64,000 nt of DNA from Spinactinospora alkalitolerans. GTDB taxonomy: Bacteria; Actinomycetota; Actinomycetes; Streptosporangiales; Streptosporangiaceae. Below are positions 55,756 to 64,000 of this stretch, one piece after another. A program made the translations under genes and the position numbers. Position 1 is the first letter of the stretch; each line of letters begins with the position of its first letter. The notes below the pieces were generated by a model. The model made no database searches. It saw nothing but the letters and a program-made list of their open reading frames with translations, and was not told the origin of the DNA. The stretch is from positions 930,001 to 994,000 of the forward strand of contig NZ_JACCCC010000001.1 of the NCBI RefSeq assembly GCF_013408795.1. The letters are read 5' to 3'.

Positions 55756-56769
55756 TCACCGCGGGCCGGAGCCGGCACTCCAGCGCAGCACGTCGTCGCC
55801 GCGGACGCGCAGGTCGGCCAGGCCCCGCCGTTCCAGCACGCGCAGGTGCGCCGCGGCCTCGGAGGCGGCCATCCGGCGCGAGACCGTGCGCATGCCTTCC
55901 CAGCCCTGGCTCCAGGTCAGCGCGGCGGTGAGCTCCCACAGCGAGAGCGGTTCGGGGGACAGCACGGCCAGCAGCTCGCGGAGCCGGTCCTCGTGGTGCT
56001 CGATGAGTTCGGCGGTGCGCCCGGCGATGTCGGTGAACCGCTGCTCGTGCGCCGGCAGCGCCTCCGCGGCCCCGATCTCGGGAACCTGGGCCAGCGAGTT
56101 CAGGAACGCGCCCAGCGGGTCGCCGTCGGAGCCGTCCACCGAGTAGAGCCCGATGTGCGGGGTGATCCCCGGCAGCACGTGGTCGCCGGTGAACAGGTGG
56201 TTGCTGTCCTCGAGGTGCAGGCAGATGTGGCCGGGGGAGTGCCCGGGCGTCCACACCACGCGGAGCTTGCGCTGCGGGAGGTCGACCAGCTCGCCGTCGG
56301 AGAGTTCGCGGTCGGGCAGGGCGGGCGGGTCCATCCGCGGGTCCAGCTTCTCGTAGGCGCGCAGCTCCTCCGCGCCCGCTCCGGCGCGGCGCAGCTGGTC
56401 GAGCTCGGTCTTGCGCCGGTCGGTGCCGCCGAGGCCGTTGATGTAGCGGAGCACGGCGACATCGGCGTGGTGCATGGCGATCCACGCGCCCGACGCCTCG
56501 CGCACCCGTCCGGCCAGGCCCGAGTGGTCGGGGTGGAAGTGCGTGATGACGGCGCCGTAGACGTCGTCGACGCTGGTTCCCAGGCTCTCCAGCCCGGCGG
56601 TCAGCGCCTCCCAGGAGTCCTCGTGCTGCCACCCCGCGTCGACCAGGACGGGCCCGCGCGGACTCTCCAGCACGTAGACCAGCGTGTACCCGAGCGGATT
56701 GCCCGGGATGGGAACCGGAACGCTCCACATTCCGCTGCCCAGATCCTCCACCGGCGGCATCTCCCGCAT
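55756..56769 (-). CDS. Metallo-beta-lactamase-fold hydrolase
   Basis: 337 residues. The zinc motif is THFHPDHSG (HxHxDH), with downstream ligands in PGHSPGHICLH and FTGDHVLPG. The C-terminal half (from HHEDRLRELLAVLS) is a helical winged-helix-like extension, as in LACTB2/CoA-thioester-type hydrolases. ATG 56769 has GGAAGGG upstream. A KstR-like half-site lies about 35-50 bases upstream, suggesting regulation with the KstR-like protein. Confidence 0.87.
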   Translation of the reverse strand: MREMPPVEDLGSGMWSVPVPIPGNPLGYTLVYVLESPRGPVLVDAGWQHEDSWEALTAGLESLGTSVDDVYGAVITHFHPDHSGLAGRVREASGAWIAMHHADVAVLRYINGLGGTDRRKTELDQLRRAGAGAEELRAYEKLDPRMDPPALPDRELSDGELVDLPQRKLRVVWTPGHSPGHICLHLEDSNHLFTGDHVLPGITPHIGLYSVDGSDGDPLGAFLNSLAQVPEIGAAEALPAHEQRFTDIAGRTAELIEHHEDRLRELLAVLSPEPLSLWELTAALTWSQGWEGMRTVSRRMAASEAAAHLRVLERRGLADLRVRGDDVLRWSAGSGPR

Positions 56770-56803
56770 CCGCGTGCCCTTCCCACGAACTCCACTTGCG
56801 AAC

Positions 56804-56817
56804 CGAATCGTGTTCTA
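56804..56817. promoter_or_regulatory. KstR-type operator-like site a (imperfect)
   Basis: CGAATCGTGTTCTA agrees with the TNNAACNNGTTNNA consensus at the GTT side (AAC reads ATC). It lies about 35 bases upstream of the metallo-hydrolase start. Confidence 0.45.
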
Positions 56818-57086
56818 GATTATCGGTGCGCATGGAACCGGGACGCTGCCGGGCCCGTACCGGCCCTTCGCCGGTCGGCGTCGCCGCCGCGGAGCCGGGA
56901 CCGCAACAGCGTGTATCCCCGCTGGGACGGGCCGGTTTCCGGAGGGCTCCGGCCGGGCGTTCTCGCGCGCTCCCCGGAGGGGTTCCTCCGGTGCGCCGAC
57001 CACCGCCGGCTCACTACAATCAGTGATCGGAGTACTACGGAACGATTGCGGGCGATAGTGCGGCGCCCGGGTACCGTGAATCCAGG
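56818..57086. other. Intergenic sequence between divergent hydrolase and regulator
   Basis: About 270 bases without recognised genes; it probably carries the hydrolase promoter. Confidence 0.35.
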
Positions 57087-57100
57087 TATAACGTGTTCTA
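57087..57100. promoter_or_regulatory. KstR-type operator-like site b (best match)
   Basis: TATAACGTGTTCTA fits TNNAACNNGTTNNA at every fixed position. Confidence 0.6.
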
Positions 57101-57214
57101 TTAATGCTGGAAGAGATCGGGAAAGAGCGCCGAACCCTTCTGTTAACTGCTGCAACACCGGGTGATGAGGCATGGTCCACAGTTGTCGGACGCTGACCTC
57201 CTGGGGAATGCTTA

Positions 57215-57228
57215 GATAACGTGTTCTT
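57215..57228. promoter_or_regulatory. KstR-type operator-like site c
   Basis: GATAACGTGTTCTT keeps the AAC-N2-GTT core and differs at the outer positions. It lies about 135-150 bases before the regulator start. Confidence 0.55.
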
Positions 57229-57361
57229 GGGTGAGTCGGCCCGACGCCCGCGCGACCGCCGCGGATACGCGCGGACCCGGCCGACGCGGCCGGTCCGGCC
57301 GCAACGACGTGGTGGCGGCGGGGCGCACGTGCCCGCGGACGACGATGATGGGAGTGGCACC

Positions 57362-58000
57362 GTGGCTGTCCAGGCGCCGGTCGGGACGCGTTTGCGAAGT
57401 CAGAATCAGCGCCGCAAGCGGATCGTGCAGACAGCGGCGGCGCTGGCGCTCAGGGGCGGCGTCGAGGCCATGCAGATGCGGGCGGTCGCCGAACGCGCCG
57501 GCGTCGCGCTCGGCACGCTTTACCGCTACTTCCCGTCGAAGATGGACCTGGTCGTCGCGGTGGTGACCGAGGAGCTCGACCTCCTGGAGAACAGCATCAT
57601 CCGCCGGCCGCCGAACGCCGAGACCGCCGCGGGGCGCGCCGTCGACGTCCTCATGCGCGCGACGCGCGGGCTCATGCGCGAACCCGAGCTCGCCGACGCG
57701 CTGGTCCGGTCGCTCATCATGGCCGAGGTCAAGACCGACCTCGGGCCGCGCATCACCGATCTGCTGTGGCGGGTGGCCACCGGCACCCCGCTGGTGACCG
57801 AGCCGCCGGCCGCGGGGGCGGCCGAGGACGGGGGCGCCCCCGCCGAGCCCGACCGCGAGAGCTCCGACTACGTACTGGCGGGCTCGCTGGCCAGCATCTG
57901 GATCTTCGAGCTGCTGGAGACCCTCAAGGGCCATCGCGACATGGAGCAGGTCCAGCACCGCCTGGAGATCGCGGCCGAGCCGCTGCTCGCCCGGTTCTGA
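57362..58000 (+). CDS. KstR-like TetR-family regulator
   Basis: 212 residues. The DNA-binding domain QMRAVAERAGVALGTLYRYF followed by PSKMDLVVAVV is nearly the KstR recognition helix (MRAVAERADVAVGTLYRYFPSK). KstR represses cholesterol/lipid catabolism in mycobacteria and responds to acyl-CoA steroid intermediates. GTG 57362 is used: GGGAG seven bases upstream. An upstream GTG at 57221 lies inside operator c and is rejected. Ligand identity here is unknown. Confidence 0.85.
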   Translation: MAVQAPVGTRLRSQNQRRKRIVQTAAALALRGGVEAMQMRAVAERAGVALGTLYRYFPSKMDLVVAVVTEELDLLENSIIRRPPNAETAAGRAVDVLMRATRGLMREPELADALVRSLIMAEVKTDLGPRITDLLWRVATGTPLVTEPPAAGAAEDGGAPAEPDRESSDYVLAGSLASIWIFELLETLKGHRDMEQVQHRLEIAAEPLLARF

Positions 58001-58190
58001 CCGCCGGTCCGGCCCCGGAATCCCGGGGCTCCAGGGCGGCGAACCTGAATTTTCTCCCAGGTTCCTCATGCGAGATCCCGGCTTTTCGCGCGCTCCCGGA
58101 CCCGAAATGGGGGCGCACGGAAAACAAGAACGCATTCTGTTCAGCTCTGCGTGCCGTGAAAAGCACGGCGCACCGATTTCGGTCGTCACC
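58001..58190. other. Downstream region of the KstR-like gene
   Basis: About 190 bases, no gene visible. It is followed by operator d. Confidence 0.35.
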
Positions 58191-58204
58191 AAGATCGTGT
58201 TCTA
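58191..58204. promoter_or_regulatory. KstR-type operator-like site d (imperfect)
   Basis: AAGATCGTGTTCTA has the same ATCGTGTTCTA core as site a. It lies about 190 bases after the regulator stop and before no obvious gene start. Confidence 0.4.
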
Positions 58205-58324
58205 GTCGGATGCCCGCCGATCTTGACCTTGTGGGGCCTGAAAACGTTGCGATAACGCCCATAAGGTCGACGCGGGTTCCAACCTCGGCCCCGGGATGGA
58301 GTAGGCGCGGGCGGACACCCTCCG

Positions 58325-58365
58325 CCTCGACCCCAGGGGGTCTTCAAGACCCCCAGGGGCCGAGG
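58325..58365. terminator. Long interrupted hairpin between the KstR-like gene and the ECF gene
   Basis: CCTCG/CGAGG, CCCC/GGGG and GGGGGTCTT/AAGACCCCC pair in register, separated by two single mismatches, 18 bp in all. It is likely to terminate transcription from both sides. Confidence 0.7.
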
Positions 58366-58431
58366 GTGAAACTCACGGTCGAGGTCGACGAGGAAACCAC
58401 CGCAGAACGGACATCGTGCGCGCCTGTGCGG

Positions 58432-59910
58432 TCACTCTCCGGAGCCGAAGAGATCCAGCAGGTCGTCCAGGAACCAGGAGATGCGGTCGGGGCGGTCCGG
58501 CGGATCGGGGACCTCGTCCTCCGGCGGGGTGATCGGCGGGACCTCTGCGGCGCCGGACGGGGGCGCGGTCGCGGAATCCTCGCCGCCGGGGTCCTGTCCG
58601 CCCTCCTCGTCGGTCCGGGACGGCGTCGGTTCCGGCGCCGACGCTGACGCGGACGGCTCGGTGGCGACGTCCCCGGTGTCCCGCGCCCCCTCAGCGTTCG
58701 CGGCGGGCGGCCCGTCGGCGGCCGGGGGCGGGATCCTGCCGGGCAGTTGGTCGCCCGCGACCTCGGTCGACGTCGGCTCCGCCGATCCGGGGGCCGGCAC
58801 AGGGGCCTGGGCGATCGAGCCAGGGGGCGGGCTGACCAGGAAGACCCCGGCGGCCCACAGGACGAGCACGACGGCGACCGTGGCCAGGCCGGCGATCACC
58901 GGGGCCGCCCAGCGCGTCCGGCGCTCTCCGTCGCGCTCGCCGCTCTCCTGTAGGGCGCCGTCGGCCTTCGGGGCCAGCTCGGCCACCTGCTCCGGACCGT
59001 TGCGCGCCGGGGTGTCGGCCGTGGTGATCCGGTCGGAGGGCATCGGCGTGCTCTCCTCCTCGACCGGTCCGGCGCCCTCCGCCTGATCGGCGGCTCCGGC
59101 CGAGCCCTCGGCGCGCTCCCGCGGCCCCGCCGCACCGGCGATCGGGCCGCGCGCACGGTGCAGCGGGAACCCGTCGGGACCGAGCGGGCGCATCAGGACC
59201 GCGCAGCGCCGCCGCTCCTGCTCCCGGTCCGGGGCGGCGCAGTCGGCGAGCACCCGCTCCCGCAGGCTCTTCGGAGGACCCGGCGGCGGCAGCACATCCA
59301 TCAGCGCGGCGACGTCGACCAGCGCCCACTGCGTCGCCCCGGGCCGGTCGGGACCGGGGCTCTTCTCGGCCAGCACGTCGATGGCCCGGTGCACCGAGGC
59401 GCGGCACAGCTCTCCCGCGGTGTCGGAGTCCAGGCCCAGCATGGTCGCGATCTGCGTGGCGGAGAGCCCGTGGCGCAGGTACAGCTCCAGCAGCTCGCGG
59501 TGGCTCGGCGGGAGCCGGAGCATCACGTCGACGACGGGGCGTTCCTTCTCGACCGTCGCCAGCCCGCCGTAGGGCGAGCGCTGGGCGAAGCCGTGCCGCT
59601 GGCAGGCGGCCCGGGCCAGGGCGAACAGCCAGGGCCGCAGATCGGCGCGGTCGCGCAGCCGGTCGAGCAGTTCCACCGCCGCCAGGAACGCCTCGTGCAC
59701 GGCCGCGTCCGGCGCGGCGCCCGGCTCCTCCCCCTCGCCCGGCGCGTCCTGTCCGCCGGGGCCGGGCCCCAGCAGCGTCCAGCAGTAGCGGTAGAGGGCG
59801 GGGGCGAACGCGTCGTAGCATTCGGCGTGGCCCCGGCCCTCCCGCAGCATCACGGCGAACTCCACGTCGTCCTCGACGCGGTTGCCTTCGGTTTTTCGCT
59901 GCGCAGTCAC
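58432..59910 (-). CDS. ECF-type sigma factor fused to a membrane-anchored tail
   Basis: 492 residues. The first 170 are an ECF sigma core: region 2 around LREGRGHAECYDAFAPALYRYC, region 4 around LPPSHRELLELYLRHGLSAT and IATMLGLDSDTAGELC. Then a variable linker, a transmembrane helix (about residues 337-360, WAAPVIAGLATVAVVLVLWA), and an extracytoplasmic Pro/Ser/Glu-rich tail ending RISWFLDDLLDLFGSGE. Sigma-anti-sigma fusion-like architecture, possibly kept at the membrane until proteolysis. The GTG start 59910 has GGAGGGG upstream. Confidence 0.75.
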   Translation of the reverse strand: MTAQRKTEGNRVEDDVEFAVMLREGRGHAECYDAFAPALYRYCWTLLGPGPGGQDAPGEGEEPGAAPDAAVHEAFLAAVELLDRLRDRADLRPWLFALARAACQRHGFAQRSPYGGLATVEKERPVVDVMLRLPPSHRELLELYLRHGLSATQIATMLGLDSDTAGELCRASVHRAIDVLAEKSPGPDRPGATQWALVDVAALMDVLPPPGPPKSLRERVLADCAAPDREQERRRCAVLMRPLGPDGFPLHRARGPIAGAAGPRERAEGSAGAADQAEGAGPVEEESTPMPSDRITTADTPARNGPEQVAELAPKADGALQESGERDGERRTRWAAPVIAGLATVAVVLVLWAAGVFLVSPPPGSIAQAPVPAPGSAEPTSTEVAGDQLPGRIPPPAADGPPAANAEGARDTGDVATEPSASASAPEPTPSRTDEEGGQDPGGEDSATAPPSGAAEVPPITPPEDEVPDPPDRPDRISWFLDDLLDLFGSGE

Positions 59911-60134
59911 GACCCCTCCCCAGTGCCATTCGCGCCCACGCGCCTCCGGCGGGCCCGCGAGGGCGAAACGCCGGAGTTGTCCGAGACGCTAGCGATGCAT
60001 CGCGGTCACTGTCCTGCGCGTTCCGAAAGATGTGGCCTGAAGGAAAGGTCTTTGTTACCCCGATCCGGGTTTCCGGTCGCCCGCCGCCCCGCGGCGGGCC
60101 GGAGGGCACCGGAGCCGGGGCGGCCGCCGCGGCG

Positions 60135-61142
60135 CTACTCGCCGCCGCGCGAGGGCGAGCCGATCGCCACCATGCGCTCCACCGACAGCCGGGCCCTGGA
60201 CGCGACGTCCTCGGGCACGGTGATCTCGGTGGTGCCGTCGCGCAGCGCCGACAGCAGCTTCTCCGCGGTGATCATCTTCATGTAGTGGCACTCGGCGCGG
60301 GAGTTGACCGGCTCGAACACGGTGCGCGGATTGGCGGCGCGCAACTGGTGCAGCATGCCGGTCTCGGTGGCGATGAGCACCTTGTCCGCCGTGGTGCGCT
60401 CGGCCGCGGTGAGCATGCCGCCGGTGGAGAGCACCTTGACCCGCTCCTCGGGCACCGCGCCGGAGCCCACGAGGTACAGCGCGGAGGTGGCGCAGCCGCA
60501 TTCGGGGTGGACGTAGAGCTCGGCGTCGGGCTCGGCGGCGGCGCGCTCGCGCAGCGCGTGCCCGTCGATCCCGGCGTGCACGTGGCACTCGCCCATCCAC
60601 ACGTGGATGTTGTCCCGTCCGGTCACCCGCCGCACGTGCGCGCCGAGGAACTGGTCGGGCAGGAAGAGGATCTCCTTGTCCTCCGGGATGGAGCGGATGA
60701 CGTCGGCGGCGTTGGAGGAGGTGCAGCAGATGTCGGTCTCGGCCTTGACCGCGGCGGTCGTGTTGACGTAGGCGACCACGACCGCCCCGGGGTGCTCCGC
60801 GCGCCAGGCGCGGACGTCGCCGGCGGTGATGGTGTCGGCCAGCGAGCAGCCCGCCTCGGGCTCGGGGAGCAGGATCGTCTTCTCGGGGGAGAGGATCTTC
60901 GCGGTCTCCGCCATGAAGTGCACGCCGCAGAAGACGATGGTGCTCGCCTCGGCGCCGGCCGCCAGCCGCGACAGCGCGAGGGAGTCGCCGGTGTGGTCGG
61001 CGACGTCCTGGATCTCGGGACGCTGGTAGTTGTGCGCGAGGATGACGGCGTCGCGCTCCTTCGCCAGGCGACGGACCTCCTTCGCCCACTCCTCAGGCGC
61101 CGGCCGGGCCTGGGTGTCGGTCGCAGCGGTGAGCGTTGCCAT
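60135..61142 (-). CDS. nadA: Quinolinate synthase A
   Basis: 335 residues, with cysteines for the [4Fe-4S] cluster in [13 protein letters not shown] (Cys72), [13 protein letters not shown] and [14 protein letters not shown]. It condenses iminoaspartate with DHAP to quinolinate in NAD synthesis. ATG 61142 gives the normal N-terminus. nadB and nadC are not adjacent. An NrtR operator lies upstream. Confidence 0.94.
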   Translation of the reverse strand: MATLTAATDTQARPAPEEWAKEVRRLAKERDAVILAHNYQRPEIQDVADHTGDSLALSRLAAGAEASTIVFCGVHFMAETAKILSPEKTILLPEPEAGCSLADTITAGDVRAWRAEHPGAVVVAYVNTTAAVKAETDICCTSSNAADVIRSIPEDKEILFLPDQFLGAHVRRVTGRDNIHVWMGECHVHAGIDGHALRERAAAEPDAELYVHPECGCATSALYLVGSGAVPEERVKVLSTGGMLTAAERTTADKVLIATETGMLHQLRAANPRTVFEPVNSRAECHYMKMITAEKLLSALRDGTTEITVPEDVASRARLSVERMVAIGSPSRGGE

Positions 61143-61231
61143 GTCCTTGACTTCTTCCTTCAGCTGGGGCGCGCGCCGGCCGGGGAGGGCCCGGACGGCG
61201 ACCGGGAGAACGTGTCCGAACGGCCACATCC

Positions 61232-61256
61232 AGTTTTTGTCTGATAGGCAAAAACT
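61232..61256. promoter_or_regulatory. NrtR operator between nadA and nrtR
   Basis: A near-perfect 25-base palindrome: AGTTTTTGTCT at the left, GAT in the middle, AGGCAAAAACT at the right, one mismatched pair. It matches the actinobacterial NrtR box. It lies 90-114 bases upstream of nadA and 25-49 bases upstream of nrtR. Confidence 0.85.
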
Positions 61257-61280
61257 CGAAGCAGCTTAACATGAGGAGTC

Positions 61281-62090
61281 ATGGAAAGGACAGGGGTGGA
61301 CATCGACGGAGCCGATGAGACGGCCGGCGGGACGCTGGTGCGCGACTCCGGGGCCCGGCCGGTCGGCGCGGCCTCCGGCGAGGCGTCCAAGGCGGCCCAC
61401 GAGGTGCTCGCCGTGGTCTTCCAGATCCGTGAAGGCCGCCTCTGCGTGCTGCTCTGGCGGCGCGCGCGGCCGCCGTTCGAGGGATGCTGGGCGCTGCCGG
61501 GCGGTCGGCTGGGCGCCGCCGAGGGGCTGGGCGAGTCGATCCGCCGCCAGCTCGCCCAAAAGGTCGATGTGCGCGATCTCACCCACCTCGAGCAACTGGA
61601 GACCAGGGGCGACCCCGACCGCCATCCCCACGGGCGCACCCTCGCCACGGCCTATCTCGGCCTGATCCCGGCCGACATCGACCCGGTGATCCCCCGCGAC
61701 ACCCGGTGGCACCCGGCCGCCGAACCGCCCGTGCCGGAGCCGTCGGCCCCCGAACCGCCCGCGATGGCCTTCGACCACGCCGCCATCGTCGGCTCCGCCC
61801 GCAGGCGGCTGCGCGCCAAGCTCTCCTACACCAACGTGGGCTTCGCGCTGGCGCCGCCGGAGTTCACCATGTCGCAGTTGTCGCGCTACTACCGCGCAGC
61901 GCTGGGACACGACGTCGCGGCCACCAACCTGCGCCGGGTCCTGCTGCGCCGCGGCCAGATCGAGGAGACGGGCGAGTCGGTCCCCTCGGGCCGCTCCGGC
62001 GGACGCCCCGCGGCCCTGTTCCGCTTCCGCGCCCGCCGCCTGGAGATCACCGACGCCTTCGCCGTCCTGCGCCCGCCCGCGGGGTGCTGA
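61281..62090 (+). CDS. nrtR: NUDIX-type transcriptional regulator NrtR of NAD synthesis
   Basis: 269 residues. An inactive-type NUDIX domain (VLLWRRARPPFEGCWALPGG, ESIRRQLAQKVDVRDLTHLE) is followed by an HTH domain (LSRYYRAALGHDVAATNLRR). NrtR represses NAD biosynthesis genes and responds to ADP-ribose. ATG 61281 is eight bases after TAACAT. It is divergent from nadA with the NrtR operator between them. Confidence 0.92.
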   Translation: MERTGVDIDGADETAGGTLVRDSGARPVGAASGEASKAAHEVLAVVFQIREGRLCVLLWRRARPPFEGCWALPGGRLGAAEGLGESIRRQLAQKVDVRDLTHLEQLETRGDPDRHPHGRTLATAYLGLIPADIDPVIPRDTRWHPAAEPPVPEPSAPEPPAMAFDHAAIVGSARRRLRAKLSYTNVGFALAPPEFTMSQLSRYYRAALGHDVAATNLRRVLLRRGQIEETGESVPSGRSGGRPAALFRFRARRLEITDAFAVLRPPAGC

Positions 62091-62179
62091 GCCGCACCCG
62101 CGCCGCGCCGCGGGGGGCCGGGGCGCCCGTCCGCCGATCCGCCCCTGAGGTGTCCAACCCCTGTGTTAGCGTCCCTTTT

Positions 62180-62839
62180 GTGACGATCCGCAGCGTAGTT
62201 TTCGACGTGGGCGAGACCCTGATCGACGAGACCCGCATCTTCGGGCGCTGGGCCGATCGGCTCGGGGTTCCGCGCCTGGCGTTCTTCGGCGTCCTCGGCG
62301 GGGTGCTCGCCGCGGGGCGTCCGCTGCTGGACGCGTTCACGCTGGTGCGGCCGGGCTTCGACCTGGCGGCCGAGATCGAGGCCTGGCGCGCGCAGGAGCC
62401 GGACTCGCTGCGGGAGAACTTCGACGCCGACGACCTCTACCCCGACGTCCGCCTGGCCCTGGAGGAGCTGCGCGACGCCGGTCTGCAGGTGCTCGTCGCC
62501 GGCAACCAGCCGCCGCAGGCGGGGCACGCCCTGGAGGCCATGGGGCTGCCCGTCGACGCCGTCCACATCTCCGACGTCTGGGGCGTGGCAAAACCCGACC
62601 CCGCGTTCTTCACGCGCCTGTGCGAGGAGTCGGGCCACGCGGCCGGGGAGATCCTCTACGTCGGCGACCGCGTGGACAACGACGTCCTCCCGGCCAAGGC
62701 CGCCGGCATGCGCGCGGTCCTGCTGCGCCGCGGCCCATGGGGCTACCTTCACTCGGAGCGACCCGATGCCGAACGCGCCGACGTGGTGCTGGACGGTCTG
62801 GCCGAAATTCCGGCGTGGATCGCCGGAAACAGCCGGTGA
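62180..62839 (+). CDS. HAD-superfamily hydrolase
   Basis: 219 residues. Motif I FDVGETLIDETR keeps the nucleophile Asp but has Gly where the second Asp usually sits; motif III is the Lys in VAKPDPAFF; motif IV is VGDRVDND. Motif II is N in AGNQPP. Likely a phosphatase; the substrate is unknown and the altered motif I leaves room for other activity. GTG 62180 is seven bases after TAGCGT, so probably leaderless. Confidence 0.8.
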   Translation: MTIRSVVFDVGETLIDETRIFGRWADRLGVPRLAFFGVLGGVLAAGRPLLDAFTLVRPGFDLAAEIEAWRAQEPDSLRENFDADDLYPDVRLALEELRDAGLQVLVAGNQPPQAGHALEAMGLPVDAVHISDVWGVAKPDPAFFTRLCEESGHAAGEILYVGDRVDNDVLPAKAAGMRAVLLRRGPWGYLHSERPDAERADVVLDGLAEIPAWIAGNSR

Positions 62840-62983
62840 CGTGCCGGCCCGCCCGATGACGCATTCGGATTGTTTGACTCCCGGGGCGAGGGGAACGAGC
62901 GATCCCATGACCTGTCGGCCGCCCCGCCGGCGGTCCGATCCCCGATGCTCTCCAGCCGGAACAAGAGGACGCGGCCAAGCGAC

Positions 62984-64000
62984 ATGATCACCTTCGAGGG
63001 CGTTGGCAAGCGCTACCCCGACGGCACCGTCGCCGTCGACCACCTGGATCTCGAGATCCCCACCGGCCGGACCACGGTCCTCGTCGGCCCGTCCGGCTGC
63101 GGCAAGACCACGTCACTGCGGATGATCAACCGGATGGTCGAGCCCAGCCACGGCCGCATCGCCATCGACGGCGACGACGTCCGGCAGCAGGACCCGGCCC
63201 TCCTGCGCCGCTCCATCGGCTACGTCATCCAGCAGGCCGGGCTCTTCCCGCACCGCACCGTCACCGACAACATCGCCACCGTCCCGTTCCTGCTGGGCTG
63301 GGGCAAGCGGGCCGCCCGCAGCCGCGCCCGCGAGCTCATGGAGCTCGTGGGCCTGGAGCCGGAGCAGGCGGGACGCTACCCGCACCAGCTCTCCGGCGGG
63401 CAGCAGCAGCGCGTCGGCGTCGCCCGCGCGCTCGCGGCCGATCCGCCGGTCCTGCTGATGGACGAGCCCTTCAGCGCGGTCGACCCCATCGTGCGGACCA
63501 GCCTGCAGGACGAGCTGATCCGGTTGCAGAGCGAGCTGCACAAGACCATCGTCTTCGTCACCCACGACATCGATGAGGCCGTCAAGCTCGGCGACAGCAT
63601 CGCCGTGTTCCGGCCGGGCGGGACGCTCGCCCAGTTCGACGGGCCGGAGCGGCTGCTGGCCGAGCCCGTGGACGACTTCGTCGAGAGCTTCATCGGCTAC
63701 GACCGGGGCGTGCGGCGGCTGTCGTTCTTCCCGGCCCGCCGGCTGTCCCTGCGCGGTGACGCCGTGCTCAGCGCCGGCACCACGGTGGGGGCGGCCCGGT
63801 CGATCGCGCGCAGCCAGGGGGAGCCGTGGCTGCTCGTGGCCGACTCCGGGCATCGGCCCCGCGGCTGGGTGCACGTCGACGCCCTGGACCGCGCCGCGCC
63901 GGACGCCCCGCTGGGCGGCCTGGAACTCGTCGGCTACGGGCACGTCTTCACCGTCGCCACCGACTCGCTGCGGGCCGCGCTGGACGCCGCCGTGCTCTCG
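62984..64000 (+). CDS. ABC transporter ATP-binding protein, glycine-betaine/choline type (3' truncated)
   Basis: Frame open from ATG 62984 to the right edge (339 codons). Walker A GPSGCGKTTSLRM, signature [16 protein letters not shown], Walker B LLMDEPFSAVDP and H-loop FVTHDIDEAVKLGD. After about residue 240 it enters the CBS-like region of OpuCA-type proteins (DSGHRPRGWVHVD; LRAALDAAVLS). It should power compatible-solute uptake. Permease and binding protein genes are expected beyond the window. Confidence 0.9.
   Translation, partial: MITFEGVGKRYPDGTVAVDHLDLEIPTGRTTVLVGPSGCGKTTSLRMINRMVEPSHGRIAIDGDDVRQQDPALLRRSIGYVIQQAGLFPHRTVTDNIATVPFLLGWGKRAARSRARELMELVGLEPEQAGRYPHQLSGGQQQRVGVARALAADPPVLLMDEPFSAVDPIVRTSLQDELIRLQSELHKTIVFVTHDIDEAVKLGDSIAVFRPGGTLAQFDGPERLLAEPVDDFVESFIGYDRGVRRLSFFPARRLSLRGDAVLSAGTTVGAARSIARSQGEPWLLVADSGHRPRGWVHVDALDRAAPDAPLGGLELVGYGHVFTVATDSLRAALDAAVLS

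Noticed and set aside
57221-57361. Longer form of the KstR-like regulator
   Set aside because: Its GTG lies in an operator-like site, has no ribosome site, and the extra sequence is low-complexity Arg/Gly/Asp-rich with no homology.

Overview
The window is very G+C-rich, almost wholly coding, and has the marks of an actinomycete: WhiB1, SigR-RsrA, a SigF-type sigma factor with an RsbW-type partner, DasR, PdtaS, a fused 2-oxoglutarate dehydrogenase/decarboxylase (Kgd) and many apparently leaderless starts. Protein resemblance (DasR, UPF0182, DUF397 and WhiJ-like genes) suggests a morphologically complex actinomycete, perhaps Streptosporangiales/Nocardiopsaceae; that placement is inference.

Layout. 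1-2.1 kb: the 3' end of a UPF0182 membrane protein, two identical initiator tRNAs with strong terminators, then decayed MerR and IS5-type transposase remnants. 2.1-11.1 kb: lipoprotein, hisN, TetR, HAD phosphatase, a putative cysteine-containing leader peptide before a YeeE/YedE sulfur transporter, rsgA-aroA, OsmC, DoxX, SRAP. 11.2-13.1 kb: TPP riboswitch and thiC. 14.3-15.5 kb: sigR-rsrA behind a perfect SigR-type promoter. 16-18.9 kb: a 27-residue membrane microprotein, an HD-GYP protein and a coupled degenerate HD paralogue. 18.9-25.8 kb: biotinyl carrier, hotdog protein, ThDP enzyme, dasR (with a dre site), pdtaS, whiB1 (with a CRP-type site) and a lipid kinase. The aroA/rsgA/SRAP/sigR/rsrA/biotinyl carrier/pdtaS/whiB1 set matches the M. 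tuberculosis Rv3219-Rv3228 neighbourhood.

26-38 kb: rsbW-sigF, GNAT, an amino-acid ABC transporter operon, malic enzyme, a WhiJ-like trio (HTH-DUF5753, DUF397, HATPase), VOC and quinone oxidoreductase genes, a decayed antitoxin, and a padR-DUF4097 operon. 38.5-42.4 kb: DUF6104 gene and kgd. 43-48 kb: dihydrodipicolinate-reductase-like protein, SDR, BlaI, aminotransferase, methyltransferase. 48.3-52.2 kb: a class A penicillin-binding protein with a huge acidic N-terminal region. 52-55.4 kb: a coupled glycosyltransferase-methyltransferase-alpha/alpha-toroid operon in which the methyltransferase seems to start at CTG. 55.7-58.2 kb: a metallo-beta-lactamase-fold hydrolase and a KstR-like TetR regulator with four KstR-type operator-like sites. 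58.4-64 kb: an ECF sigma factor fused to a membrane-anchored tail, nadA and nrtR around a shared NrtR operator, a HAD phosphatase, and an ABC ATPase running off the right edge.

Two dispersed intergenic repeats occur twice each. Repeat A (about 115 bp) lies between convergent gene pairs. Repeat B (about 80 bp) begins right after the stop codon of a minus-strand gene. There is no CRISPR array, prophage or intact insertion sequence.
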